Origin: Arthrobacter sp. DWC3
GTDB taxonomy: Bacteria > Actinomycetota > Actinomycetes > Actinomycetales > Micrococcaceae
Direction: 5' to 3'
Assembly (NCBI RefSeq): GCF_002929375.1
Contig: NZ_PJIP01000007.1
Coordinates: 158,267-222,266, forward strand
DNA: 64,000 bases
Shown: piece by piece, positions 8,124-16,033 of the stretch
Layout: each line of letters starts with the position of its first letter
Numbering within the stretch: position 1 is the stretch's first letter
Notes under the pieces: generated by a model
What the model was told of the DNA's origin: nothing
Database searches by the model: none
What the model saw: only the letters and a program-made list of their open reading frames with translations
Made by a program: the position numbers and the translations under genes

Positions 8124-8894
8124 ATGAGCGAGCAGCCGACGGTGGACCGGGGGATGCCCTCCGCGCATTTCAGCGGACGTGGGCGGGAACGCGATCTCGC
8201 CACAGAACTGGCGGACCTCGCCCGGTCGCTGCAGCAGGAACCGGACGGGGACGCAATCCTCGAGGGATTCGTCCACGCCGCGCTGGAGCTGGTGCCCGGT
8301 GCCGACGAGGGATCCGTCAGCGTGGTCCTGGGCCGGACGAACATCGGATCCCGCTCGCCGTCGAGTGATCTTCCGAAGCGGATCGACGCCCTGCAGATGG
8401 AGACGGGCGAGGGTCCGTGTCTGGAGGCCGCGTACGCGCACCGGACCATCCGCGTCCCGGACATGCACCGGGAACAGCGCTGGCCCCACTTCGCGCGACG
8501 TGCGGCCGAGGCGGGTGCGCGGGGGATGCTCTCCATCCAGCTGTGGGTGAAGGGCGACGACCTCGGCGCCCTGAACCTCTACTCGTACGAGGCGGATGCC
8601 TTCTCGGACGAATCGGAGAACATCGGCCTGCTCGTCGCGTCCCATGCCGCCGTCGCGTTCGCCGAGGCCGAGGAGTCCCGGCAGCTGAAGGAAGCCATCT
8701 ACTCCCGGGACCTCATCGGTCAGGCCAAGGGGATCCTCATCGAACGGCACAAGATCACGGGACCTCAGGCCTTCATCGCGCTCTCGCTGGCCAGCCAGCG
8801 GACCAACACGAAGCTCCGGGACGTCGCCGAGCACCTCGTCAGCAGCGGCTCCCTGCTCGGGGAGGACCACGGCGCGCGTTTCCCGGCGAGCTGA
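8124..8894 (+). CDS. GAF and ANTAR domain protein, putative RNA-binding antiterminator
   Basis: A 256-residue protein. The GAF sensor domain spans about residues 30-180 (ILEGFVHAALELVPGADEGS, ETGEGPCLEAAYAHRTIRV, DDLGALNLYSYEADAFSDES). The ANTAR domain at about 190-240 (SRDLIGQAKGILIERHKIT, AFIALSLASQRTNTKLRDVA) binds paired RNA hairpins in family members and prevents transcription termination. ATG 8124 is preceded by GGAAGGACGACCG, a good ribosome binding site. Signal and target RNA are unknown. Such GAF-ANTAR proteins are numerous in Arthrobacter and relatives. Confidence 0.88.
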   Translation: MSEQPTVDRGMPSAHFSGRGRERDLATELADLARSLQQEPDGDAILEGFVHAALELVPGADEGSVSVVLGRTNIGSRSPSSDLPKRIDALQMETGEGPCLEAAYAHRTIRVPDMHREQRWPHFARRAAEAGARGMLSIQLWVKGDDLGALNLYSYEADAFSDESENIGLLVASHAAVAFAEAEESRQLKEAIYSRDLIGQAKGILIERHKITGPQAFIALSLASQRTNTKLRDVAEHLVSSGSLLGEDHGARFPAS

Positions 8895-8916
8895 TCGACC
8901 AGCGCTCCTCGGAGTG

Positions 8917-8936
8917 TTGACAAGTAATGTTGTCAA
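8917..8936. promoter_or_regulatory. Palindromic operator of the ArsR-type gene
   Basis: TTGACAAGTAATGTTGTCAA has perfect 7-bp arms (TTGACAA / TTGTCAA) around six bases. It includes the -35 element, so the downstream ArsR protein binding here would shut off its own promoter. Confidence 0.7.
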
Positions 8937-8945
8937 GCTCACGAT
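8917..8945 (+). promoter_or_regulatory. Promoter of the arsR-SRPBCC operon
   Basis: A consensus TTGACA (8917-8922) is followed after 17 bp by CACGAT (8940-8945). The latter ends six bases before ATG 8952, so the message should be leaderless. Confidence 0.6.
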
Positions 8946-8951
8946 GGTGTC

Positions 8952-9530
8952 ATGCAGGACGTCGAAGTCATCGAGAGCGCAGAGGCAGCCGCCGTGGTCC
9001 TGGACCCCGTCAGGGCCCGACTGCTCGGCGAACTGGCCGTTCCGGCCTCCGCCGCCGGTCTCGCCGCCCGCGTGGGCATCACGCGCCAGAAGATCAACTA
9101 CCACCTGAAGGCGCTCGAGACGCACGGTTTGGTCACGCTGGTGGAGGAACGCAGGCACGGAGGAATCACCGAGCGGGTGCTGCGGGCGTCCGCAGCATCC
9201 TATGTCGTGTCGCCGGCGGCCGTGAGCGCCTCCGCCGCCGATCCGGACACCAGGGACGACCACCTGTCGGCGGGCTACCTGATCGCGCTGGCCGGTCGCC
9301 TGGTGCGCGAGGTCGGGGCCCTGGCGCGCCGGGCCGGCACCTCCGGCCGGAGCCTGCCGACCCTGACCATCGACACGCAGATCGGCTTCCGGTCCGCTGC
9401 CGACCGTGCCGCCTTCGCCGACGACCTGACCGCCGCGGTGCTCGACCTGGCCGCCCGCTACCACCATGACGACGGGCGCCCTCACCGCCTCGTCGTCGCC
9501 GCACACCCCCTTCCCGAGGAGAACCGATGA
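8952..9530 (+). CDS. ArsR-family winged-helix transcriptional regulator
   Basis: A 192-residue regulator with an N-terminal winged helix: VLDPVRARLLGELAVPASAA, GLAARVGITRQKINYHLKAL, then the wing LVEERRHGGITERVLRA. The C-terminal region is longer than in metal-sensing ArsR proteins and has no cysteine pair, so metal sensing is unlikely. Its stop overlaps the next start in ATGA, a translationally coupled pair. ArsR plus SRPBCC gene pairs are common in actinobacteria, and the regulator usually controls the pair. The overlapping palindrome and promoter directly upstream fit autorepression. Confidence 0.85.
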   Translation: MQDVEVIESAEAAAVVLDPVRARLLGELAVPASAAGLAARVGITRQKINYHLKALETHGLVTLVEERRHGGITERVLRASAASYVVSPAAVSASAADPDTRDDHLSAGYLIALAGRLVREVGALARRAGTSGRSLPTLTIDTQIGFRSAADRAAFADDLTAAVLDLAARYHHDDGRPHRLVVAAHPLPEENR

Positions 9531-10318
9531 ACACCACCCCGAACGTCCCGTACCGCCTCGAATTCAGCGTCGAAGTGCCGGGAACCCCCGAGCAGGTCTG
9601 GCAGGCCATCGCCACCGCCAAGGGCATGAGCGCCTGGTTCCTGCCCACCGAGATCGAGGAGCGCGAGGGCGGCCCCCTGCACTTCACCATGGGTCCCGAG
9701 ATGGGCTCGGACGGCCGGGTCACCGGCTGGGATCCGCCACGCCGCCTCGTGTACGAGGAGGACTGGGCCGCCCTCATGGGCAAGGAGCCGGACGCCCTCA
9801 GCCCGCTGACGTCGGAGTTCCTCGTCGAGGCACACTCCGGCGGCACGTGCGTGGTCCGGGTCACCACCAGCGGATTCGGTACCGGTGCCGCCTGGGAGTC
9901 GGAGTTCTGGGACGACATGGGTTCGAACTGGATGCCGTTCTTCGACAACCTGCGCCTCTACCTGTCGCACTTCCCCGGTCAGGAGGCCGCCCAGCTCGAG
10001 GTCACCGCCTCCCACCCGGGCGACGCGGAGACGCTGTGGTCGACGCTGCAGGACGCGCTCGGGCTGGGTGCAGAGGGCGCGACGGTCGGTATGCGCGGCA
10101 CGACCGGCAGGGTGGAGCGGGTCGGCGAACGGCAGGCGCTGGTCCGGCTCACCGCACCCGTACCCGGGATGCTGAGTGTCTTCACCTACGGCGAGAGCGA
10201 CAGCACGGCGACGGCGGGCATCCGGGCGTACCTGTTCTCGCCCGATGCGGCGGACTACGTGCGGCGCGAGGAACCGGAGTGGCGGTCCTGGCTGCAGGGA
10301 CTCACCATCCCGGCCTGA
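9527..10318 (+). CDS. SRPBCC (AHSA1/START-like) domain protein
   Basis: A 263-residue protein with two halves. Residues 1-150 form an SRPBCC domain of the AHSA1 type: EFSVEVPGTPEQVWQAIATA, GMSAWFLPTEIE, GRVTGWDPPRRLVYEEDW. This helix-grip fold binds hydrophobic ligands or partner proteins. The rest (about 155-263: AQLEVTASHPGDAETLWSTL, GMLSVFTYGESDSTATAGI) may be a second, diverged copy. It is translationally coupled to the ArsR gene in front. The ligand is unknown. Confidence 0.82.
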   Translation: MNTTPNVPYRLEFSVEVPGTPEQVWQAIATAKGMSAWFLPTEIEEREGGPLHFTMGPEMGSDGRVTGWDPPRRLVYEEDWAALMGKEPDALSPLTSEFLVEAHSGGTCVVRVTTSGFGTGAAWESEFWDDMGSNWMPFFDNLRLYLSHFPGQEAAQLEVTASHPGDAETLWSTLQDALGLGAEGATVGMRGTTGRVERVGERQALVRLTAPVPGMLSVFTYGESDSTATAGIRAYLFSPDAADYVRREEPEWRSWLQGLTIPA

Positions 10319-10388
10319 CCGTCCGAGGCGCAGTCGGTGAGCGCCCGGCGCGCTCACCGTCGCCGCGCCTCCAGGTACCGTCGCGCCT

Positions 10389-11555
10389 TCAGGTACGGGT
10401 GGTGGAATCGACCAGGTCGAGGACGAAGGAGGCGGCCCGGGCGCGCTCCAGGACCACGTGAGCCGACCCGGGGGCGGGGGAGCCGTAGAGGACCTCGAGG
10501 GGTACCGCGGAGAACCCGAAGAACAGCAGCATCAGGAGCGCGTGGGTGCGTCGAAGGGCGTCCAGGGGAACGTCGCAGCCCTCGTCGGCCAGGCCGCGGT
10601 GATAGGCGGACAGGCACACCGCGTCGAGGTGGGGCAGCTCCGATGCGGGTCGCTCTCCGAGCTGGAGCTCGCCGATCAGCAGCTGGGTGAGATCGAATCC
10701 CAGGGGCGCCTCGCACCAGAACCCGAAATCGATCAGCACGAACGATTCCTGGTGCCCACCCGCCCGGAGGAGGTTGCGTGGACAGGCGTCACCGTGCGCG
10801 GTACCGAGGGGGGCGCCCTGGAGTTCCTCCACGATGCCCGGCAGTGCGTCCCCGGCCCTGAGCAGACGATCCCTCAGATCCCCGCCGAACGCCGGGGCGA
10901 TCAGGGGGTGGGCCCACAGGTCCTCGCCGTGGAGCGCCGGCAGGACCTGGTACTCGAGCCGGGCATGGGCATAGCCACGGACCACGTCCGTGCTGCCCAG
11001 GGCGCGGAGCGGCCGGACGGTGGTGCTCGCGGCCAGCCTGCCGAGCAGATACGCGGCGCGGGCGAAGGTCCCGGCCCGCCAGGGACGCGCGTCATGCTCG
11101 ATGGACTGCAGCCAGAGCCCGGCGGAGAGCTCGTCGAGATCGAGGACCCCGTACGCGCGGGGCATCGAGAGGCCGACGGGAAGACGCGCCTCGAGGTCGG
11201 ACCGGTAGACATCGGGCTCGTTGCGCCAGGGAAGGCTCGACGCCGCGATCTCCCGCTGCGACTCGGGAACGTTCCGGAACTGGGGCGACCGGGTCCAGGA
11301 CCGGACCACCTTGACGAAGAAGGTGTACGGGGACACGGTTCCTGCATGGCGTGCCGTGCCGTGGACCCAGAAGCGCCCGGCCGTGGTGAGAGCCTCGAGA
11401 TCGTACTCGGCCACCTCCGCGCGGCAACTCACCAGCTCGACGGCGTCGACGCCGAGCTGGTCCGCGACCATCGAAGCGAGCGCCTCGTCGCCGACATCCG
11501 CCGATCCGAGAATCGCCCGGTCGAAGGCCTCGTCGCCTTCCGGCTCACTCTCCAT
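10389..11555 (-). CDS. Aminoglycoside-phosphotransferase-like kinase
   Basis: A 388-residue protein of the APH/choline-kinase fold. The catalytic loop is HGDACPRNLL (the HxDxxxxN Brenner motif) and the metal-binding motif follows as LIDFGFWCEAPLGFDLTQ. An N-lobe lysine candidate is in YTFFVKVVRSW. The family phosphorylates small hydroxylated molecules; most members like this are not antibiotic resistance enzymes and have unknown substrates. Start ATG 11555 is preferred over GTG 11570 because GGGAGGGC lies just before it. It is convergent with the SRPBCC gene and stands alone. Confidence 0.78.
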   Translation of the reverse strand: MESEPEGDEAFDRAILGSADVGDEALASMVADQLGVDAVELVSCRAEVAEYDLEALTTAGRFWVHGTARHAGTVSPYTFFVKVVRSWTRSPQFRNVPESQREIAASSLPWRNEPDVYRSDLEARLPVGLSMPRAYGVLDLDELSAGLWLQSIEHDARPWRAGTFARAAYLLGRLAASTTVRPLRALGSTDVVRGYAHARLEYQVLPALHGEDLWAHPLIAPAFGGDLRDRLLRAGDALPGIVEELQGAPLGTAHGDACPRNLLRAGGHQESFVLIDFGFWCEAPLGFDLTQLLIGELQLGERPASELPHLDAVCLSAYHRGLADEGCDVPLDALRRTHALLMLLFFGFSAVPLEVLYGSPAPGSAHVVLERARAASFVLDLVDSTTRT

Positions 11556-11625
11556 CCCACGCCCTCCCACGACTCGCGACGATCACTGGAGACCGAGTCC
11601 AGTGGAAGGGACGGGGGGAGGGGTG

Positions 11626-11925
11626 TCAAGGGGTGAAGCGGGAGCCGAGGTCGGACACGCGCCGCGGGCGGTGTTCCGCCCGCATGCGGCCGGCCCGTTC
11701 CAGCAGGCTGATGCCGTGCAGGGCACCCCAGAACACCTCGGTCGCCGTGCCGTCACCGTCGTCGCCGACGGCCTCCGAGAGCACGCTGAACGCGGCGCGC
11801 AGTTCGGGTTCGTTGTCCTCGACGGCGAAGCGCGCCCCGATCGGCTGCTGGAACATGGCCTCGTACACCGCGGGGTGCTCGCTGCCGAGGTCCAGACGGG
11901 CGGATGCGACGGCCTCGACGGTGCC
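11626..11925 (-). pseudogene. C-terminal remnant of a TetR-family regulator
   Basis: The frame ending at 11626 encodes about 99 residues resembling the C-terminal (WHG-type) half of TetR regulators: SEHPAVYEAMFQQPIGARF, ATEVFWGALHGISLLERAGR. No DNA-binding domain precedes it. Upstream of residue one the same frame becomes meaningless, and an SDR-like sequence continues in the next frame. The two meet within a base or two at 11924. This points to a deletion that fused two unrelated genes and killed both. Confidence 0.65.
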
Positions 11926-12154
11926 GGCCGAGGATGAACGGGGCCTCGAGGTCGACCCGCAGGGTCGTGTCCCACACGTCCTCGTCGAGCCGGGGCTTCG
12001 GAGGGCGGAGACCGACACCGGCGGAGCCGACCAGGACGTCGACTCGACCGGCCTCATCGGCGAGCGCACGCGTCCCGTCGCGCGTCGACAGGTCGGCGAC
12101 GACGCCCCCGCCGCTCCCCGAGCTCCCACCCGTCGCAAGAGCAGTGCGCCCGAG
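11924..12154 (-). pseudogene. Remnant of a short-chain dehydrogenase/reductase
   Basis: In this frame LGRTALATGGSSGSGGGVVAD, shortened here as LGRTALATGGSSGSG then GGVVADLSTRDG, represents an SDR cofactor-binding start. The roughly 20 residues normally found between the glycine motif and the VVVADLS-type strand are deleted. It continues with RVDVLVGSAGVGLRPPKPRL (NAG-type motif changed to SAG), EDVWDTTLRVDLEAPFILGR, and then stops making sense at the junction with the TetR remnant. The catalytic Ser-Tyr-Lys part is gone. No valid start codon is evident. Confidence 0.65.
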
Positions 12155-12221
12155 CGAAGCGCCGGCACCCCGTGATCCGCGGACGGTGGCGGACGGTGGC
12201 GGGCGGCGGAAGGGCGTCGCC

Positions 12222-12938
12222 TCAGGAACGCGCGGGCAGCACGCACAGCTCATTGCCCGAGGGATCGGCGTAGATGCGCCACGGCAGATCACCCCAGTCG
12301 GGATGCAGCTCCCGGCCGCCCCACTCGGCGATGCCCGCCGCGACGGCGTCCGGACGGTCCCCGGGCCCGAGCCGGACATCGAGGTGCAGCCGGTTCTTCC
12401 GCGCGCCCTTCGGCGCCGGTTCCGGACGAAGTTCGAGGAGGGGTCCCCGTCCCGACGGGTGGGTCAGCGTCCGGGGACGGCCGGTCACCTTCTCCCATCC
12501 GGTCAGCCAGGCCCAGAACCGTGCATCGCGGTCGGGATCCGCGGAGTCGAGCAGCAACGCCGCGATCGGCCCTGCTCCGGCGTGCTCCGCCCGCTCGTCC
12601 AGCACGCAGCAGGGGTTGCCCTCGGGGTCCGCGAGGACCACCCATGGCACGTCACCCTGACCGATGTCGAGGTGCCGTGCGCCCAGCCCGAGCAGCCGGT
12701 CGACCGTTGCGGCCTGCCGGGGGCCGCCCCGCAGGTCGAGGTGGAGCCGCGGAGCGGAGGAGGGGAGGTCGGGGACGCGCTGGAAGCAGAGGTCGAGTGT
12801 CGGCCCGCCCTCGACCGCCAGCCGTGTCTCGTACACGTCGGGCGCATCCGTGAGCGTCCCGCCTCCGATCACCGCTTCCCAGAAGCGGCCCAGCGACCGG
12901 GGTTCCACGGCGTCGACCACGAGATTCTCCAGGTGCAT
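12222..12938 (-). CDS. Two-domain VOC (glyoxalase-like) protein
   Basis: A 238-residue protein with two tandem Glyoxalase_6-type domains. Domain 1 (about 1-115) starts MHLENLVVDAVEPRSLGRFW and ends WVVLADPEGNPCCVLDER. Domain 2 (about 122-238) starts PIAALLLDSADPDRDARFW and ends WRIYADPSGNELCVLPARS. Such proteins are widespread in actinobacteria; some give resistance to small toxic molecules, but most have no known substrate. It may share a transcript with the DUF2306 gene upstream on the same strand, whose stop lies 50 bp before this start. Confidence 0.85.
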   Translation of the reverse strand: MHLENLVVDAVEPRSLGRFWEAVIGGGTLTDAPDVYETRLAVEGGPTLDLCFQRVPDLPSSAPRLHLDLRGGPRQAATVDRLLGLGARHLDIGQGDVPWVVLADPEGNPCCVLDERAEHAGAGPIAALLLDSADPDRDARFWAWLTGWEKVTGRPRTLTHPSGRGPLLELRPEPAPKGARKNRLHLDVRLGPGDRPDAVAAGIAEWGGRELHPDWGDLPWRIYADPSGNELCVLPARS

Positions 12939-12988
12939 GAGGGATACCGTAGGCCGGCAGCGGCAGCTGCCTCAAGGAGTGCTCCTGC

Positions 12989-13663
12989 TCAGGCGCGGTG
13001 CCGCCTGCGGATGACGAACTCCGCCACGGCGAGGTTGATCACCCATCCGGCCCCCATCAGCGCCGCCCGGAGCGTCGGTCCCGGGGGCGTGGACAGGAGC
13101 TCGGGGACGATGAGGATCAGGGCCTGCGTCCCGGCACCGAGGCCGAGGGCGTAGGCCCGCGTCATCCAGGCGCCATGGGCCGCGATGTCGCCGTGCAGGA
13201 CGGCCCGCACGCCGAGGAGGAGGCTGAGGGCCATCCCTCCTCCGAACAGGAGCCTGAGCACGAGGAGGAACGGACCGTCACTGGGTGGAAGGGCGTAGAA
13301 GAGCGTCATCCAGAGGCCGGACACCGCGGCCAGCAGCCCCGCCGGGAAAAGGACCCGGCCGGCCGCACGATGCCACCGGCGTCCCCTGCGCCGCAGCGCC
13401 GGCAGGAACTGGAACGCGCCGAGCAGGGAATAGACGGTAGCTCCGACGATGTGCAGGACCACGGGGACGGGGGACTCGAGGAACCGGGCGTTCCGTTCCG
13501 TGACGACGGCCCCGCCCGCCAGCTCGGTCACGCGGGCCGCGCCGGCGAGGACGGGGATGAGGCTCAGCAGGATCAGTCCGGCGGGAACGAGCCAGGCCGG
13601 CGCCGTGCGCCCGGTGCGGTCCGGTCGGGGCCGGCTCCGTGTCTTCTGTCCGGTGATGTCCAT
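12989..13663 (-). CDS. DUF2306 integral membrane protein
   Basis: A 224-residue protein with about six membrane helices, starting with AWLVPAGLILLSLIPVLAGA. It has HIVGATVYSLLGAFQF, LRRRGRRWHRAAGRVLF, typical of DUF2306, and an internal histidine-rich segment HGDIAAHGAWMTRAYALGLG. The histidines may bind haem or metal, but the function of the family is unknown. ATG 13663 was chosen because the longer frame runs back into the operators. It is divergent from a TetR gene, with two GTGTAC palindromes in the gap, so it is very probably the target of that TetR protein. Confidence 0.82.
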   Translation of the reverse strand: MDITGQKTRSRPRPDRTGRTAPAWLVPAGLILLSLIPVLAGAARVTELAGGAVVTERNARFLESPVPVVLHIVGATVYSLLGAFQFLPALRRRGRRWHRAAGRVLFPAGLLAAVSGLWMTLFYALPPSDGPFLLVLRLLFGGGMALSLLLGVRAVLHGDIAAHGAWMTRAYALGLGAGTQALILIVPELLSTPPGPTLRAALMGAGWVINLAVAEFVIRRRHRA

Positions 13664-13707
13664 CGGCGTCCTGTCTGTGCGTCGGGGGCGAAGCGGCCGG
13701 GCGGAAA

Positions 13708-13726
13708 AGGTGTACTGCGTACACCT
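13708..13726. promoter_or_regulatory. TetR operator copy 1
   Basis: AGGTGTACTGCGTACACCT has perfect 8-bp arms around TGC. Its centre lies 33 bp, about three helical turns, from copy 2, which places both on one face of the DNA. Confidence 0.75.
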
Positions 13727-13742
13727 CACGGGATCACCGTAG

Positions 13743-13757
13743 GTGTACGGCGTACAC
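13743..13757. promoter_or_regulatory. TetR operator copy 2
   Basis: GTGTACGGCGTACAC has perfect 6-bp arms around GGC. TACACT at 13753-13758 within and just past it could be the -10 of the TetR gene, which would make repression autoregulatory. Confidence 0.7.
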
Positions 13758-13794
13758 TCGTCAAGGGGTCGACGCACGGAGAGGGGAGCATCCC

Positions 13795-14520
13795 ATGACG
13801 GGGAGGACGCGATCGGAACCGCGCGCGCGTCTCAGCAGGGAGGTGGTGCTGCGGGCCGCCGTCGCGCTCGCCGACGAGCACGGGATCGGCCATCTGAGCA
13901 TGCGTACTCTGGCCGAGACGCTGGGGGTCGTGCCGATGGCGCTCTACAAGCACGTGGCGAACAAGGAGGACCTGCTGGACGGGATGCTCGACGTCATCAC
14001 GGCCGAGATAGCACCGCCGATCGACGCACCCGGGTGGCACGACGTCGTCCGGCATCGCGTCCTCTCGGCGAGGAGAATGCTGCAGCGGCACCGGTGGGGC
14101 CGCCGCGTCCTCGAGACACGCACCACCAGGACCCCGGGAGTACTCGCGTACACCGACTCGTTCATCGGCATGTTCCTGGAGCGGGGATTCTCGGTCGATC
14201 TGACCCACCACGTCATGCATGCGATCGGGAGCCGGATGTGGGGTTTCACGCAGGAGCTCTTCGACGACCCCGAGGTAGGCCCCGCCGTGCAGGTCGCTGA
14301 CGGCAGCAGCGCGGCCCGGCAGGAGGTCCTCCAGCAGATGGCCGCGCGCTACCCGAACGTCCTCCGGATCGCGATGGCCTCCGCACACGACGGCGGTGTG
14401 GTGGGCCGCGGCTGCGACGACCAGTTCGAGTTCGAATTCGCGCTCGATCTCCTGCTCGACGGCATCGAGGAACTGCGCGCCCGCAACTGGACGTCGGTAC
14501 CACCGGAAAGCGAAGTATGA
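13795..14520 (+). CDS. TetR-family transcriptional regulator
   Basis: A 241-residue regulator. The N-terminal helix-turn-helix is at about residues 18-62: LSREVVLRAAVALADEHG, HLSMRTLAETLGVVPMALYK, HVANKEDLLDGMLD. The C-terminal ligand domain resembles the TetR_C class of TetR proteins of similar length. It is divergent from the DUF2306 gene, and two spaced GTGTAC-N3-GTACAC palindromes lie between them. Control of both genes is therefore likely. The inducer is unknown. Confidence 0.88.
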   Translation: MTGRTRSEPRARLSREVVLRAAVALADEHGIGHLSMRTLAETLGVVPMALYKHVANKEDLLDGMLDVITAEIAPPIDAPGWHDVVRHRVLSARRMLQRHRWGRRVLETRTTRTPGVLAYTDSFIGMFLERGFSVDLTHHVMHAIGSRMWGFTQELFDDPEVGPAVQVADGSSAARQEVLQQMAARYPNVLRIAMASAHDGGVVGRGCDDQFEFEFALDLLLDGIEELRARNWTSVPPESEV

Positions 14521-14562
14521 CGCGGCGGCTCCCCGCTGGAACAGGGCCGGATGCCTCCGGCG

Positions 14563-14874
14563 TCACCCGGACGGCAGGGCTCCGTCCGCTCGGGGAGCGG
14601 GAACGGGGCGCCAGCCGTCGGAGTCGATCTCGAGGACTGCCGGAGCCGGGCCCGGTCCTGCGCGGCGAACAGCCCGCGCGATGGCGTCCGTGGGCGCCGT
14701 GACGACGAACGTCTCGCCGCGGAACCGGTCCGCCGTCTCCTCCAGGAACGCCGCGAGGTCCTGATCCGCGGGGAGATCGAAGCGTGCGGCGACGGGCAGT
14801 CGCGCCAGCCAGTCGGGGAGTGCCGCCCCGGCGGCGAGGAGCACGGCCGTCGCGGGACACTGCAGATCCGTCAC
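14563..14874 (-). CDS. Small protein of unknown function downstream of the glycosyltransferase
   Basis: A 103-residue acidic protein (TDLQCPATAVLLAAGAALPD, ADQDLAAFLEETADRFRG, FVVTAPTDAIARAVRRAG). It has no clear signal peptide or membrane span and no motif I recognise. It starts 28 bp after the glycosyltransferase stop on the same strand and is probably the last gene of that operon. Codon use and composition look like real coding sequence, but the family is unknown to me. Confidence 0.55.
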   Translation of the reverse strand: MTDLQCPATAVLLAAGAALPDWLARLPVAARFDLPADQDLAAFLEETADRFRGETFVVTAPTDAIARAVRRAGPGPAPAVLEIDSDGWRPVPAPRADGALPSG

Positions 14875-14902
14875 CGCATGACCCCTGGGCAGCGCGTCCC
14901 GC

Positions 14903-16033
14903 TCATGCCGTCCGGTCCTTCCCGGGTGCGGGTACTGATCCCCGGCGCTTCCCCCGCCGTCGGCCGTGCTCGTCGATCGCCCGCCGGCACGCCTGGCGCA
15001 GCTGGTCGGCCGACGCCGCCCAGGAGTAGGTGGCGGCCTGCGCCAGCCCGGCGCGGGACGCCTCGGTCCAGCGGGCGGGTTCCTCGAGGGAGCGCACCGC
15101 GGCGGCCACGGCCTGCGGATCGTCGGGATCGACGAAGAGCGCCGCTGTGCCTCCGACCTCCCGGAAGATCGGGATGTCGCTGGCGATGACCGGCGTCCCG
15201 GTCGCCATCGCCTCGATGATCGGCAGCCCGTACCCCTCGGCCTTCGAGAGCGTCACGAGGGCGGTGGAGTCGTGGAGGAGGTCCTCGTACTCCGCGTCGG
15301 TGACGCCGTCGTGGAACACCACGCGGTCCGTGGGCACGGGAAGCGCCGTCAGCTCGGCGCGGCGACCGGGCGTGATGCGGCTGAGCAGGCGGAGCGTGGA
15401 GCCGGGGAGCATCGCCATGGCCCGCACCAGCGTCTCGACGTTCTTGTAGGGCATGAACGATCCCATGTAGAGCAGCGACGAGGAGCGGGGGGCGTCGGGG
15501 TCGCGGCGGCGCTCCGTGGGCTGGGGCGCGTTGCCGACGAGCAGCACGGGCCGGTGCGTGAGCCGGTGCCGTTCGATGAGCCCTGCCGTGGTGGCGGAGA
15601 TGGTGGCCACGACGTCCGCCCGGTCCAGCAGGAGGCGCTGCGGCCAGTAGGCGAGGTGGTAGAGCCGCCAGAGCAGGCGCACGGGTAGCGGGAGGAACCC
15701 CGGGGGCGTCGGGTTCTGGTAGTAGATGAGGTCGTGCAGGGTGAGCACGAGCGGGTACCGGCGGCCCCAGGAGCCCATGGTCTGCATGGGGCACACCACG
15801 ACGTCGGGCTCGAGGCGGTTGATGCGCAGTGCCACGAAGAGCTCGGCGGGGGAGAGCGGACTGGTGATCCGCACGTGCGACACGTCGGGCAGGAGCGCGA
15901 GCTGCCGCGGGTCGCTGATGAGCATCACCACGTCGTCCGTCCCGGCGAGCGCGGCGATCAGGCTCGCTCCGTAGCGGCTGATGCCGTCGTGGTGGTCGGT
16001 GCGCGTGAAACGCGCGTCGAACAGGATCCTCAT
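14903..16033 (-). CDS. Glycosyltransferase family 4 (GT-B fold)
   Basis: A 376-residue retaining glycosyltransferase. The N-terminal acceptor domain begins MRILFDARFTRTDHHDGISR and contains LVLTLHDLIYYQNPTPPGFL. The donor domain has LLYMGSFMPYKNVETLVRAM and the E-x7-E-type signature SKAEGYGLPIIEAMATGTPV, followed by DIPIFREVGGTAALFVDPDD. It should transfer a sugar from a nucleotide donor in the cytoplasm, perhaps to a glycolipid, polysaccharide or metabolite. Its ATG overlaps the stop of the preceding hydrolase gene by four bases, so the two are coupled. Confidence 0.87.
   Translation of the reverse strand: MRILFDARFTRTDHHDGISRYGASLIAALAGTDDVVMLISDPRQLALLPDVSHVRITSPLSPAELFVALRINRLEPDVVVCPMQTMGSWGRRYPLVLTLHDLIYYQNPTPPGFLPLPVRLLWRLYHLAYWPQRLLLDRADVVATISATTAGLIERHRLTHRPVLLVGNAPQPTERRRDPDAPRSSSLLYMGSFMPYKNVETLVRAMAMLPGSTLRLLSRITPGRRAELTALPVPTDRVVFHDGVTDAEYEDLLHDSTALVTLSKAEGYGLPIIEAMATGTPVIASDIPIFREVGGTAALFVDPDDPQAVAAAVRSLEEPARWTEASRAGLAQAATYSWAASADQLRQACRRAIDEHGRRRGKRRGSVPAPGKDRTA

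Noticed and set aside
10359-10395. Imperfect direct repeat (CGCGCCTCCAGGTAC-type) after the SRPBCC gene as a possible attachment site
   Set aside because: Short, imperfect, and no integrase, tRNA or insertion element nearby.
12037-12140. Possible intact SDR on the minus strand
   Set aside because: The cofactor-binding region is internally deleted and the catalytic half is absent, so it was called a remnant instead.
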